The notes under the pieces: generated by a model
The model's database searches: none
The model's input: only the letters and a program-made list of their open reading frames with translations
Told to the model about the DNA's origin: nothing
Assembly (NCBI GenBank): GCA_021773365.1
Contig: JAJFKF010000095.1
Span: 44,511-108,510 of the forward strand
Direction of reading: 5' to 3'
Source: Gammaproteobacteria bacterium
GTDB lineage: Bacteria > Pseudomonadota > Gammaproteobacteria > Steroidobacterales > Steroidobacteraceae
DNA length: 64,000 bases
Shown here: positions 33,717-42,071 of the stretch, one piece after another
Position numbering within the stretch: the first letter of the stretch is position 1
How the letters are laid out: the number at the start of each line of letters is the position of its first letter
Translations under genes and position numbers: made by a program

Positions 33717-34229
33717 ATGTCACTTTCCCTGTATGACGTTTCAGCCCCCGTTTTTGGCCGCATGCTGGGCAACCTCTCCGGTTTCCTGGCCAAGGGCCAG
33801 GCGCATGCGGAGGCCAGGGGTTTCGACAGCAAGGTGCTGGTCGATGCGCGGCTGGCGCCGGACATGCTGCCGCTGGTCAAGCAGGTACAGATCGCCTGCG
33901 ACTTCGCCAAGGGCTGTACGGCGCGCCTGACGGGGATGGAGATACCGAAGCGGGAGGACAACGAGACCACGTTGGCGGAGCTGCAGGCGCGCATCGCCTG
34001 GACGCTGGATTTCATCGGCGGCGTGAAGCCGGAGCAGTTCAACGGCGCCGAAGCGCGCACCATCGTGCATCAGCTGCGCACCCGCACCGTGACGCTGCCG
34101 GCGCCGACCTACCTGCTGGCCTTCTCCATGCCGAATTTCTATTTTCATGTCACCACCGCCTACGCCATCCTGCGGCACAACGGGGTGGGGCTGGGCAAGG
34201 CGGACTACATTGGCCTGACTGCCCCCTGA
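33717..34229 (+). CDS. DUF1993 family protein
   Basis: 170 aa, soluble, all-helical. It begins MSLSLYDVSAPVFGRMLGNL and contains MLPLVKQVQIACDFAKG, TLAELQARIAWTLDFI and the C-terminal NFYFHVTTAYAILRHNGV box typical of DUF1993, a DinB-like four-helix fold of unknown role. The start at 33717 is supported by AGGAG 6 nt upstream; the longer upstream frame is not protein-like. Stand-alone gene. Confidence 0.88.
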   Translation: MSLSLYDVSAPVFGRMLGNLSGFLAKGQAHAEARGFDSKVLVDARLAPDMLPLVKQVQIACDFAKGCTARLTGMEIPKREDNETTLAELQARIAWTLDFIGGVKPEQFNGAEARTIVHQLRTRTVTLPAPTYLLAFSMPNFYFHVTTAYAILRHNGVGLGKADYIGLTAP

Positions 34230-34286
34230 GCGGCTGCACTCTGTAGCGGAGCGTATCTGCCGGGGAATAAAAAGAGCGGCTGTCGA

Positions 34287-34313
34287 GGTTCCGCTTCTGT
34301 TGATTTTCCCGTC
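34287..34313 (+). promoter_or_regulatory. Putative FecI-type promoter of module D sigma gene
   Basis: GGTTCCGC (34287-34294), a 15-nt spacer ending TTTTCC, CGTC (34310-34313). The same box and spacing stand before the module D receptor. Since the ATG at 34316 would precede the transcription start, this promoter implies a later start codon for the sigma gene. Confidence 0.6.
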
Positions 34314-34348
34314 CTATGGACTGGGCCCTCATGAGGGCACGAGTCACC

Positions 34349-34927
34349 ATGCACAAGTCCGCCGAAAATCACCCGCCGGGTGGCGCTGAAATGCCCGGTA
34401 GCCGTGCCGAGACCGCCGAGCAGCTTTTTCACGCTCACAATGGCGAATTGGTGCGCTTCCTGCGCATGAAATTGCGCAATGAGGCCGAAGCGCGCGAAGT
34501 CGCTCAGGAGGCCTACGTGCGGCTGCTGCAGCTGCGTCATACCGGCGCCGTGGGTTTTCTGCGCGCTTACCTGTTCAAGATCGCCGCCAATCTCGCGGTC
34601 GACCGGATTCGCGAAAAGCGTCCGGCAACGCAGTCCTGGTCGCAAAGTGCGGAAGGTGTGGCCGATCCGTTCGATGTGGAGCGTTCGGTGCTGGCGGCCG
34701 AGGAATACGAGGTATTCCTGCGCTGCATCGAGGAATTGTCGCCGCGCTGCCGGGAGGCCTTCGTCTTGCACCGGGTGCACAAATTGCCAACCCGCGAGGT
34801 GGCTGCCCGGCTGGGCGTGTCAACCCGCATGGTACGCAAGCACATATCCCGCGCATTGATCTATTGTCGTTACCGGCTCGATGGCCTGAGCCCCGGGGCG
34901 GCCATGGAGGCTCTGAATCATGAATAA
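34349..34927 (+). CDS. FecI-type ECF sigma factor, module D
   Basis: 192 aa from ATG 34349 (MHKSAEN). In-frame ATGs at 34316 and 34331 exist, but the first is upstream of the likely transcription start and the second is only about 10 nt into the transcript. Region 2: EAREVAQEAYVRLLQL and LRAYLFKIAANLAVDRIR. Region 4: LSPRCREAFVLHRVHKLPTREVAARLGVSTRMVRKHISRAL. It is sister to the module A sigma (EIAQEAYVRLL, KTAANLATDR, RMVRTYITRAL). Overlaps fecR by 8 nt. Confidence 0.86.
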   Translation: MHKSAENHPPGGAEMPGSRAETAEQLFHAHNGELVRFLRMKLRNEAEAREVAQEAYVRLLQLRHTGAVGFLRAYLFKIAANLAVDRIREKRPATQSWSQSAEGVADPFDVERSVLAAEEYEVFLRCIEELSPRCREAFVLHRVHKLPTREVAARLGVSTRMVRKHISRALIYCRYRLDGLSPGAAMEALNHE

Positions 34928-35909
34928 CCCCGCTGAGCAGACCCGCAGATTGGAAGAGGCCGGCGACTGGCTGGTACAGCTGCAGGAAGAGGGCGTGTCG
35001 GACGAGGCGATTGTCAGCTGGGTACGCTGGTGCGAATCGAGCGCCGAGAACCGCCGCGCATTTGAACGTCTGCTGCCACTGTGGCAGGCATTCGATACGG
35101 AGCAGGCGCATGGCGCACTGCCGGAGGTTGCATTGCCCCTGGCTCGCAGGCGTCGTCCCCGCCTGGTGCGTACGGTGTGGTCGCTGGTCGCTACCGTGCT
35201 TGTTGTCGTGGCTATCGCGCTGTTCGTACGCGTATCGGGGCCTGGCTCGCAGCCCATGGTGCTGCAGGCGGTGGCTACGCTGCAATCGGCGCCGGGAGAG
35301 CTCCGACCGGCCAGGCTCCCCGACGGTTCGCGGCTGGATCTGGGAGCCCGTTCGGCGCTCAGCATCGACTTTGCGGGAACACAACGGCACGTCGAGCTGC
35401 AGGAGGGCGAGGCTTTCTTCGAGGTCGAGCCTGACAGGAAACGTCCATTCGTGGTGTATGCCGGCGATACGCGCATCACCGCTGTCGGCACTGCATTCAA
35501 CGTGCTGAAGTCCGCCGGACGCGTCACGGTGACGGTTCAGGAGGGTGCGGTGGAGGTATCCCCGGCGCAACAGCGCAGCGAATCACTCGTAGCATCTGCC
35601 GGCCAGCAGGTAACCTACGATGCCTCGCGTGCACCGCAACCGCAATTGCGCGAGGTTGATCCGGCTGCTGCCCTGGCCTGGCGAGGGGGGCATCTGGAGT
35701 ACCTCTCCGAGCCGCTGCTTTCCATTGTCAGTACGCTCAACCGCTATACTGAAACGCAACTGGTCATTGCGGATTCGCTACTGGGCGAACTGCGCTACAC
35801 CGGTACCATCGAAGTACACTCGATTCCGGAATGGGTGCAGGCGTTGCCGCGAATTTTCCCGGTACGCATCCGTCATGGCGAGAGGCAATTGGTGATCGAA
35901 GCGCGATAG
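34920..35909 (+). CDS. FecR-type anti-sigma/sensor, module D
   Basis: 329 aa. Cytoplasmic N-terminus (EEAGDWLVQLQEEGVSDEAI, WCESSAENRRAFERLLPLW), transmembrane helix about 84-102 (VWSLVATVLVVVAIALFV), periplasmic FecR domain (RLPDGSRLDLGARSALSIDF, AVGTAFNVL) and DUF4974-like C-terminus (STLNRYTETQLVIADSLLG). Starts inside the sigma gene's last codons. The receptor promoter follows 13 nt after its stop. Confidence 0.9.
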   Translation: MNNPAEQTRRLEEAGDWLVQLQEEGVSDEAIVSWVRWCESSAENRRAFERLLPLWQAFDTEQAHGALPEVALPLARRRRPRLVRTVWSLVATVLVVVAIALFVRVSGPGSQPMVLQAVATLQSAPGELRPARLPDGSRLDLGARSALSIDFAGTQRHVELQEGEAFFEVEPDRKRPFVVYAGDTRITAVGTAFNVLKSAGRVTVTVQEGAVEVSPAQQRSESLVASAGQQVTYDASRAPQPQLREVDPAAALAWRGGHLEYLSEPLLSIVSTLNRYTETQLVIADSLLGELRYTGTIEVHSIPEWVQALPRIFPVRIRHGERQLVIEAR

Positions 35910-35921
35910 TTCCTTCGTCAA

Positions 35922-35948
35922 GGTTCCGCCTGCGCCGGAATTTCCGTC
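35922..35948 (+). promoter_or_regulatory. Putative FecI-type promoter of module D receptor gene
   Basis: GGTTCCGC (35922-35929), a 15-nt spacer ending AATTTC, CGTC (35945-35948). Box sequences and spacing are identical to the sigma promoter of the same module. Predicted leader about 29 nt before ATG 35984. Confidence 0.6.
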
Positions 35949-35983
35949 TCACACCCAACCTGCAGAAAATTGAGGATTGGGGA

Positions 35984-38900
35984 ATGCGTCGCTACCAAAT
36001 TGTTCATCGTATGCGTCTGCTTGGCCTGGCTGCCCTGGCGGTCTGCGTTCTGTGTGCTGCTCGCAGCGCCGGCGCGGCCGATCTTGAAGCTAAGCGCGAC
36101 TTCGATATCCCTGCGCAGAGTCTCTCATCGGCGCTGCTGATCCTTGGGCGCCAGACCAGCATTCAGATCATGACCTCGTCTGATGATCTACAAGGCGTAC
36201 GCTCCTCGGCCGTGCGCGGCACCATGGCGATCAAGGAGGCGCTGACACAGCTCTTGAAGGGTACGGACCTGCGCTTCGAGACAGCAGGCCGCAACTCCGT
36301 GGCCATTGTCCGCCCGGGCACATCCCCGGACACGCCGGAAGCCGCCGAAGCGCTGCGAATCAGCCGCACGGGCGCTTCCATGCAGCGTGTGGCCAGCGAC
36401 GAAGTTCACGAGCAGGAACGGCGTGCTGACGAGGAAGCGGACCGCGAACCGGATGACGAGGCTGAAAGTGAGATTGTCATTACTGGCTCAAGAATTCGCC
36501 GCGATCCGCTGGAGACCCAGGTAAACCCGGTGACCATTTACTCGCGTACCGACATCCAGCGTACGGGAGCAATCAATATCACCGACTTTGTCGGTCGTAT
36601 CACTCAGGGTCAGCCCGATCTATCGGCGCTGGCCAGCGATGATTTTCCCGTCAGTGGCCGTACGACGATCAATCTGCGCGGCCTGGGTAACAACACGACG
36701 CTGATACTGGTCGACGGCCGGCGCATTCCCAAGTCCGGGCAGGGCTTCGGCGGCGAGGCCTATGACCTCAACGGCGTGCCCCTGGGTGCCGTAGAACGCA
36801 TCGAAGTCCTCACCGACGGTGCCAGTGCGGTGTACGGAACCGATGCCATTGGTGGAGTAGTCAACATCATCACCCGTCAGGATTTCCGTGGCATGGAGGT
36901 GTTCACGCAGTACGGCAACACCTTCGACAGTGATGTCTCCGAGCGCAATGTCAATCTTGCGCTGGGGCAGGGCGGCGTGTTCTCCGGGAGCCAGCGTCGC
37001 TACTCGCTGGCGCTCAATGCCAGCGCTTACTCACGCAACTCGCTGCAGGCTATCGACCGCCCCTACACCGCCTCCAGTGACTACAGCGCTTCAGGCGGCG
37101 TCGCACCGCCTCCGATCAGCGAGACCACTTTGATCGGAGGTGGGGGAGTTGTCTGGTCGCAAGTTGGACCGCCACCGTTTTTCATGCGTCCGAACCTTCC
37201 CGGCCTGGATTCGCCGTTTACCGTCATTCCCGCCGGTCAGGATGGTGCCAATCTGCAGCCCGGCGATTTCCCTGGCAGCGCTTCCACCCTGGTGCGTTTC
37301 TCCGAGGAGGCGCCGCGCTATGAGCTGCTGTTGTCACCCACGCGCAACGCGGCAGTGTCAGGCGGGGTGAAGCTGGACTGGACGGAGAACCTGCAGCTCT
37401 TTGCCGATGCGGCATATTCGGTTTACGAGAGCCGCTACCAGGGGTCCCCGCCAGTGGTGCGTGCAGCAGTGCCGGCTGGCAATCCATATAACCCGTTCGG
37501 CGTCGATGTCAATGTCACCAAGGTCATCTACGAACTTGGACCTTCGCGCGGAGAATCACAATCACGTACCAGCCGTTTCGCGCTCGGTGCGCGTGGCGAG
37601 TGGTTCGGGGACTGGCAGTACGATCTGTCTGCCGGCTACAGCCGCTACGAGGGCACCAGTGAACAGTCCATGCCACAGGAGCTGCTGCTGCAGAACATCC
37701 TCATCCTGGAGCCCGAGTTTCAGATCATCGAAACGCCCGGATTTGTCGCGCTGAACTCCACAGACCCGGCCACGGCACTGAATCTTTTCGGTGACGGTCG
37801 TACCACCGAGCCGAACGCAGCCCAGTTGCTGAGGGATATCGTCCAGGGCTCGAATCTCAATGACTACCGCGAGCTGGGGGAGACAAGCACATACAGTTTC
37901 AATACCAACGGCAAGATTCTGCAGCTGCGCGGCGGCGAGATGAAAGTGGCCATTGGCGCTGAGTATCGTGAGGAGAGTGTGAGCTTCGAGAATACCCTCG
38001 GCAGCCTGTACGGCAGCCTGCGCGCACCGGATTCGCGCGATGTGGTAGCCGGCTATGCTGAAGTATCGGTGCCGGTGGTCGGCGCGCATCAGGGCGTGCG
38101 CGGGGTGAACGCCCTGCAATTTACCGCTGCTGGTCGCCTGGACTCGGAGAGCGTCTTCGGCAGCGAGTTCACGCCGAAGTTTGGCGTGTTGTGGAAGCCG
38201 ATCCCCAGCCTGGCAATTCGTGCCTCGCGGGGCGAGGGCTACAAGGCGCCTACCCTGGTGCAGCTGACCTCGCCGACAACGCAGAGTCTGCAGAACATTG
38301 ATTTCTTCTTCCCGGTGCCTGTGGACCCGGTGTCCGGCGAACCGCTCAGCGGGCTGGTAACACTGACGCAGGGCGGCAATCCGGATCTGCAGCCGGAGCG
38401 TTCCCGCTCCATCAGCGTGGGGATCATCTATGAGCCGGTAAAAGTGCCGGGCCTGGTGCTGTCAGCGGACTATTTCGATATCGACTATTTCGACAAGGCC
38501 AGGCTGAGCCTGTCAGTGCAGGAGGCCCTGGACTTTTTCCCCGGGCGCATCGAACGCGATCCGGATACCGGGCAGGTGGTGCGCATCGACACGCGCGCGG
38601 TCAATCTCTCCAATGTCGTGGCTCGTGGCATCGATGCGAAGCTGACCTACCGGTATACCCTTCCGCAAGGCTCCCAGCTCGACATGCGCATTAACGGCAC
38701 CTACAACATCGAAAATGCTGCGCGCGGCAGCCCTGGCACGCCGCTGGTGGAGCAGATCGATCAACCCTACTTTCCGCGCGTGCGCATGAATGGGGATCTA
38801 TTCTTGCGGCGGCAGCGCTTCGAAGTTGGCATCACCGCCACCTATGATGCATCGACGCGCAACATCAGCATCTTCGCCCCCAGCGTGCTGCCGGAACGCA

Positions 38901-39115
38901 TCCGTCGCGCAGTGGTGTTTGACCTGCAGACCAGCTATGACGTGGATGCAGGACGCATTCTGCGTAACCCTGGCTGGTGGCAGGGCTGGAAGTTCACTGC
39001 TGGTATCCAGAATCTCTTCGACCGGCGTCCATCAGCCACCGATGGTGATGGCGGCTACGCGTTGATCGATCCGCGCCAGCGGCGGTTCTACGTCAGCTTG
39101 CGCAAGCAGCTGTGA
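35984..39115 (+). CDS. STN-type TonB-dependent receptor, module D (thioredoxin-type clade)
   Basis: 1043 aa from ATG 35984, chosen because it follows the promoter and gives a signal peptide (MRLLGLAALAVCVLCAARSAGA); the frame is open further upstream without a start signal. STN domain about 36-105 (FDIPAQSLSSALLILGRQTS, MTSSDDLQGVRSSAVRG). Acidic linker (EQERRADEEADREPDDEAE), TonB-box-like EIVITGSRIRR, plug (TTINLRGLGNNTTLILVDGRR, TDAIGGVVNIITRQDF), and a large barrel ending FYVSLRKQL. Stop overlaps the GTG of the thioredoxin-like gene. Ligand unknown. Confidence 0.92.
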   Translation: MRRYQIVHRMRLLGLAALAVCVLCAARSAGAADLEAKRDFDIPAQSLSSALLILGRQTSIQIMTSSDDLQGVRSSAVRGTMAIKEALTQLLKGTDLRFETAGRNSVAIVRPGTSPDTPEAAEALRISRTGASMQRVASDEVHEQERRADEEADREPDDEAESEIVITGSRIRRDPLETQVNPVTIYSRTDIQRTGAINITDFVGRITQGQPDLSALASDDFPVSGRTTINLRGLGNNTTLILVDGRRIPKSGQGFGGEAYDLNGVPLGAVERIEVLTDGASAVYGTDAIGGVVNIITRQDFRGMEVFTQYGNTFDSDVSERNVNLALGQGGVFSGSQRRYSLALNASAYSRNSLQAIDRPYTASSDYSASGGVAPPPISETTLIGGGGVVWSQVGPPPFFMRPNLPGLDSPFTVIPAGQDGANLQPGDFPGSASTLVRFSEEAPRYELLLSPTRNAAVSGGVKLDWTENLQLFADAAYSVYESRYQGSPPVVRAAVPAGNPYNPFGVDVNVTKVIYELGPSRGESQSRTSRFALGARGEWFGDWQYDLSAGYSRYEGTSEQSMPQELLLQNILILEPEFQIIETPGFVALNSTDPATALNLFGDGRTTEPNAAQLLRDIVQGSNLNDYRELGETSTYSFNTNGKILQLRGGEMKVAIGAEYREESVSFENTLGSLYGSLRAPDSRDVVAGYAEVSVPVVGAHQGVRGVNALQFTAAGRLDSESVFGSEFTPKFGVLWKPIPSLAIRASRGEGYKAPTLVQLTSPTTQSLQNIDFFFPVPVDPVSGEPLSGLVTLTQGGNPDLQPERSRSISVGIIYEPVKVPGLVLSADYFDIDYFDKARLSLSVQEALDFFPGRIERDPDTGQVVRIDTRAVNLSNVVARGIDAKLTYRYTLPQGSQLDMRINGTYNIENAARGSPGTPLVEQIDQPYFPRVRMNGDLFLRRQRFEVGITATYDASTRNISIFAPSVLPERIRRAVVFDLQTSYDVDAGRILRNPGWWQGWKFTAGIQNLFDRRPSATDGDGGYALIDPRQRRFYVSLRKQL

Positions 39116-40218
39116 ATGTGGAGCCGTCGGGCCGCCCCTGGCGGGCGGCCGTGGGGATGTTTGCGATACTGGCAATGATGGCCGGTGTTGCAGCAGCCGG
39201 GGCCGGCAATCGGGCCGATGATGATTTTCGGCGAATCAATGCACTGCTGAGCGAGGCTCCGCCGATCGACGCCGGGGGAGAAGCCGTGGAACGGTGGACG
39301 CGGGTGCAGGCGCAGAAGTTGCGCCAATGGGGCCTGAAGTTCTTTTGCGATTATCCGGATGACTTGCGTCGCTGGGATGTCATCGCCGCCATGGTTGCCC
39401 GCCGCGGCTGGTGGATGACGTCCGCATACGAGCCTGTCGATGCACAGGCCAGGGCATGGCTGGAGGAACTGAAGCGGCTGCAGGCGCAGCTAAGCGCCTC
39501 CGCGCAGGCCGGCAAGCGCAGTCGCGAGCAGGTGGCAGCTGCGGCGGTGCGTGAGGCGCTGTCCTACCGCAACCACCCTGTCTACCAGCAAGGCACTGAG
39601 GCGCAACAGGCGATGATCAATTCCCTGGCGGAGCGCTTCCCTGACGGTGAGCAGGCACCCGCACTGCAGCGCAGCTTCCTGCAGCAGCTTTCCCAGGACC
39701 GCCCTGAGAAGGTACCAGCGATTCTCGAGCAGATCCGCAACAGCCCCCATCCGCAGATTCGCGCGCTGGCCCGCGGGCAGTTGCGGCTGATCGAGGCGCG
39801 GCACACCCCTGTGCAGATGCGCTTCACAGCATTGGATGGCCGTGAAGTCGATCTGCGGCAGCTGCGCGGCAAGGTGGTGGTGATTGATTTCTGGGCGAGC
39901 TGGTGTCAGCCCTGTATCAAGGAGATGCCGGAACTGAAGCGACTGTATGAGGAACATCATCGTGAGGGTCTGGAGGTCATCGGTATTTCACTGGACAAGG
40001 CCGGGGATCGCTCGAAGTTGCTCAGGCTGATCGATAACCTGGGTCTGCCATGGCCGCAGCACTTTGATGGCAGGGGCAGGGACAATCGCTACGCGGTGCA
40101 GTTCGGTGTCACGGGTATTCCCAAGGCATTGGTGCTAGATCGCAGCGGTATCCTGGTCTCTGACAACTTGCGAGGCAATTTGCTGGCGCAGCAGATCAAG
40201 CAGTTGCTGCACGAATAG
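39112..40218 (+). CDS. Secreted TlpA-like thiol-disulfide protein, module D
   Basis: 368 aa. GTG start overlapping the receptor stop by 4 nt. Signal peptide (AAVGMFAILAMMAGVAAAGA), then a helical region of about 220 residues without Cys pairs. The TlpA-like domain follows: RHTPVQMRFTALDGREVDLRQLRGKVVV leads into FWASWCQPC (Cys265/Cys268), then LPWPQHFDGRGRDNRYAVQF and VTGIPKA. It is a clear homologue of the module C protein, with the same lead-in to the Trx domain. Likely periplasmic; partner and direction of electron flow unknown. Confidence 0.87.
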   Translation: MNVEPSGRPWRAAVGMFAILAMMAGVAAAGAGNRADDDFRRINALLSEAPPIDAGGEAVERWTRVQAQKLRQWGLKFFCDYPDDLRRWDVIAAMVARRGWWMTSAYEPVDAQARAWLEELKRLQAQLSASAQAGKRSREQVAAAAVREALSYRNHPVYQQGTEAQQAMINSLAERFPDGEQAPALQRSFLQQLSQDRPEKVPAILEQIRNSPHPQIRALARGQLRLIEARHTPVQMRFTALDGREVDLRQLRGKVVVIDFWASWCQPCIKEMPELKRLYEEHHREGLEVIGISLDKAGDRSKLLRLIDNLGLPWPQHFDGRGRDNRYAVQFGVTGIPKALVLDRSGILVSDNLRGNLLAQQIKQLLHE

Positions 40219-40255
40219 ATAGTGGCCGCAGGCCGGCTGCTGCTAATGCTCATGT

Positions 40256-40274
40256 GGGCCTGGATTCCAGGCCC
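40256..40274 (+). terminator. Hairpin between modules D and E
   Basis: GGGCCTGGA and TCCAGGCCC form a near-perfect palindrome around one central T (8-bp stem with ATT loop), 38 nt after the module D thioredoxin stop. It is followed by TACCTTTAG, a poor U-tract. Terminator or operator for module E. Confidence 0.45.
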
Positions 40275-40351
40275 TACCTTTAGACGTACGAGCGTCGATT
40301 CTCCGTTACTTCCGGTTTGCGCCCGCTTCACAAGGCTACACTTCCGCAATC

Positions 40352-40948
40352 ATGAGCGGCGGCGACGACAACTACATCTTCGAAGTGCTGAAGCTTGAAG
40401 GGCTGCTGCAGTCCTACCTTTGCCGGTATGTTTGTAACCCTTCCGACACCGAAGAGCTGTTGCAGGAGACTTACGCGCGATTGCTGGCAGTGAAAGAGTC
40501 TCAGCGCCGGCGCATTCAATCGGTGCAGGCATTCGCGTTGACCACGGCACGCAATATTGCGTTGGACTGGTTGCGTCACCGACAGGTGGTTCCGATCAAG
40601 TATGTCGGTGATCTCGAGGAGTTGCAGATTCTCATCGACGACGGTCGCCTGGATGAAGTGGTGGGCGCCCATCAGGAGCTGAAGCGCGTAGCCGCGGTGG
40701 TTGCGGGATTGCCAGACCGCTGTCGCCAGGTGTTTACGCTGCGAAAGGTCTACGGCATGACTCAAAAAGAGATCGCTGGCCGTTTGAAGATATCCGAGAA
40801 TACGGTGGAACAGCACTTGACCAAGGCAGCCCGCCGCTGTGCCGAGCAGTTGCCCGAATACGTGGCACCAGGCGCCAGGCGTGGTTCTTTAATGAGCCGC
40901 CTGCGTCTCCGTCGGCTTGTGCATGGGAAGAACACACATGAAGCATAA
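40352..40948 (+). CDS. FecI-type ECF sigma factor, module E
   Basis: 198 aa. Region 2: DTEELLQETYARLLAVKES and AFALTTARNIALDWLRHR. Region 4: LPDRCRQVFTLRKVYGMTQKEIAGRLKISENTVEQHLTKAARRC. This is the classic FecI layout with a basic C-terminal tail. ATG 40352 has no obvious Shine-Dalgarno. Its end overlaps the fecR start by 11 nt. It heads the longest operon-like array: sigma, FecR, receptor and two esterase-like genes. Confidence 0.88.
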   Translation: MSGGDDNYIFEVLKLEGLLQSYLCRYVCNPSDTEELLQETYARLLAVKESQRRRIQSVQAFALTTARNIALDWLRHRQVVPIKYVGDLEELQILIDDGRLDEVVGAHQELKRVAAVVAGLPDRCRQVFTLRKVYGMTQKEIAGRLKISENTVEQHLTKAARRCAEQLPEYVAPGARRGSLMSRLRLRRLVHGKNTHEA

Positions 40949-41993
40949 GGGCCACATCGACGTCGCAGCTGCGCGGTGGTTGGTGCGTCGTGATCTTGGT
41001 TGGAATTCAACTGCCACGGCCGATCGTGGTGCGTTCGAGCGTTGGCTGGCGCACGATGCGCGCCACCGAGCTGCCTATCTACGCCTTGAAACTGCCTGGC
41101 GGCAGGCCGATCGCCTGAGTGGTATGCGTCCGCCGGGCGGCGCGATCGATCCCGACTTGTTTGCCCGGCGCGGCTTCCTGCGGCCGCCCCTGCGGGCGCG
41201 GTTGGCGTGGGGTGCCTGTGCGGCGACCGTCTTGCTTGCCAGCTTCGCCGCCTGGTGGTGGATTTCCTGGTCGACGCAATGGCAAAGCTATACCACGGAG
41301 GTCGGCGGCTATGAGCGCGTGTGGCTTGCTGACAATACCAGTGTGGAGCTTAATACCGATACGCATCTGCAGGTCCGCCTGTCGGGCGATCATCGGCGTG
41401 TGCGCCTGTTGCGTGGTGAGGCGCTGTTCAATGTAGCCCGGGACGCCAGGCGGCCGTTTGACGTGTTCGCCGCGGGGATGACCATTCGTGCGGTGGGCAC
41501 TGCGTTCAATGTCCGCATGCGCGATTCCCAGAAAGTTGAGGTGGTGGTCACAGAGGGCCGCGTTGCATTGTCCAATGCGGATCTGCCGCGAGACTTGTCC
41601 GCCGCCACCAGGTTCGCGCCGACTCTTTCCGCAGGTGAACGCGCTGTCAGCGAGCCGGATGGAATGGTCGTGCAGGAAGTTGCTGTGCTGGAGCTGCAGC
41701 GTCGGCTGGCATGGCAAAACGGAGAACTGATATTCCAGGGCGATGCGTTGGCGGACGCGGTAAATGAATTCAATCGCTACAATCGACGCCAGCTGGAAAT
41801 CGCCGATGCCGGGCTTGGGAGCTTGCGCATTGGTGGTAACTTTCAGGCGACTGATGTGTTTAGTTTTGTAAAGGCACTTCAGCAATCGTTTTCCATACGT
41901 GTCGAAGTCAGCTCTGATGGCGCGCGTTATGTGTTGCGACGGTCACGTAGCGACTCTGCGGATGATGTCACTGGCAGGAATTCCGGCGCATAA
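40938..41993 (+). CDS. FecR-type anti-sigma/sensor, module E
   Basis: 351 aa from ATG 40938 (MKHKGHIDVAAARWLVRRD), preceded by GGGAAG; an upstream in-frame start at 40917 is less likely. DUF4880-like N-terminus (AFERWLAHDARHRAAYLRLE), transmembrane helix near 93-110 (WGACAATVLLASFAAWWW), FecR domain (WLADNTSVELNTDTHLQVRL, AVGTAFNVRM) and DUF4974-like C-terminus (EFNRYNRRQLEIADAGLG). Overlaps the sigma gene. Confidence 0.9.
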   Translation: MKHKGHIDVAAARWLVRRDLGWNSTATADRGAFERWLAHDARHRAAYLRLETAWRQADRLSGMRPPGGAIDPDLFARRGFLRPPLRARLAWGACAATVLLASFAAWWWISWSTQWQSYTTEVGGYERVWLADNTSVELNTDTHLQVRLSGDHRRVRLLRGEALFNVARDARRPFDVFAAGMTIRAVGTAFNVRMRDSQKVEVVVTEGRVALSNADLPRDLSAATRFAPTLSAGERAVSEPDGMVVQEVAVLELQRRLAWQNGELIFQGDALADAVNEFNRYNRRQLEIADAGLGSLRIGGNFQATDVFSFVKALQQSFSIRVEVSSDGARYVLRRSRSDSADDVTGRNSGA

Positions 41994-42071
41994 CGGAATT
42001 TGTCGTCTGGCCCGTCTACTCCTGCGTGGCGCAAAAAACTCTAGCGCGTCTTGAATATCCAGGGGAACACC

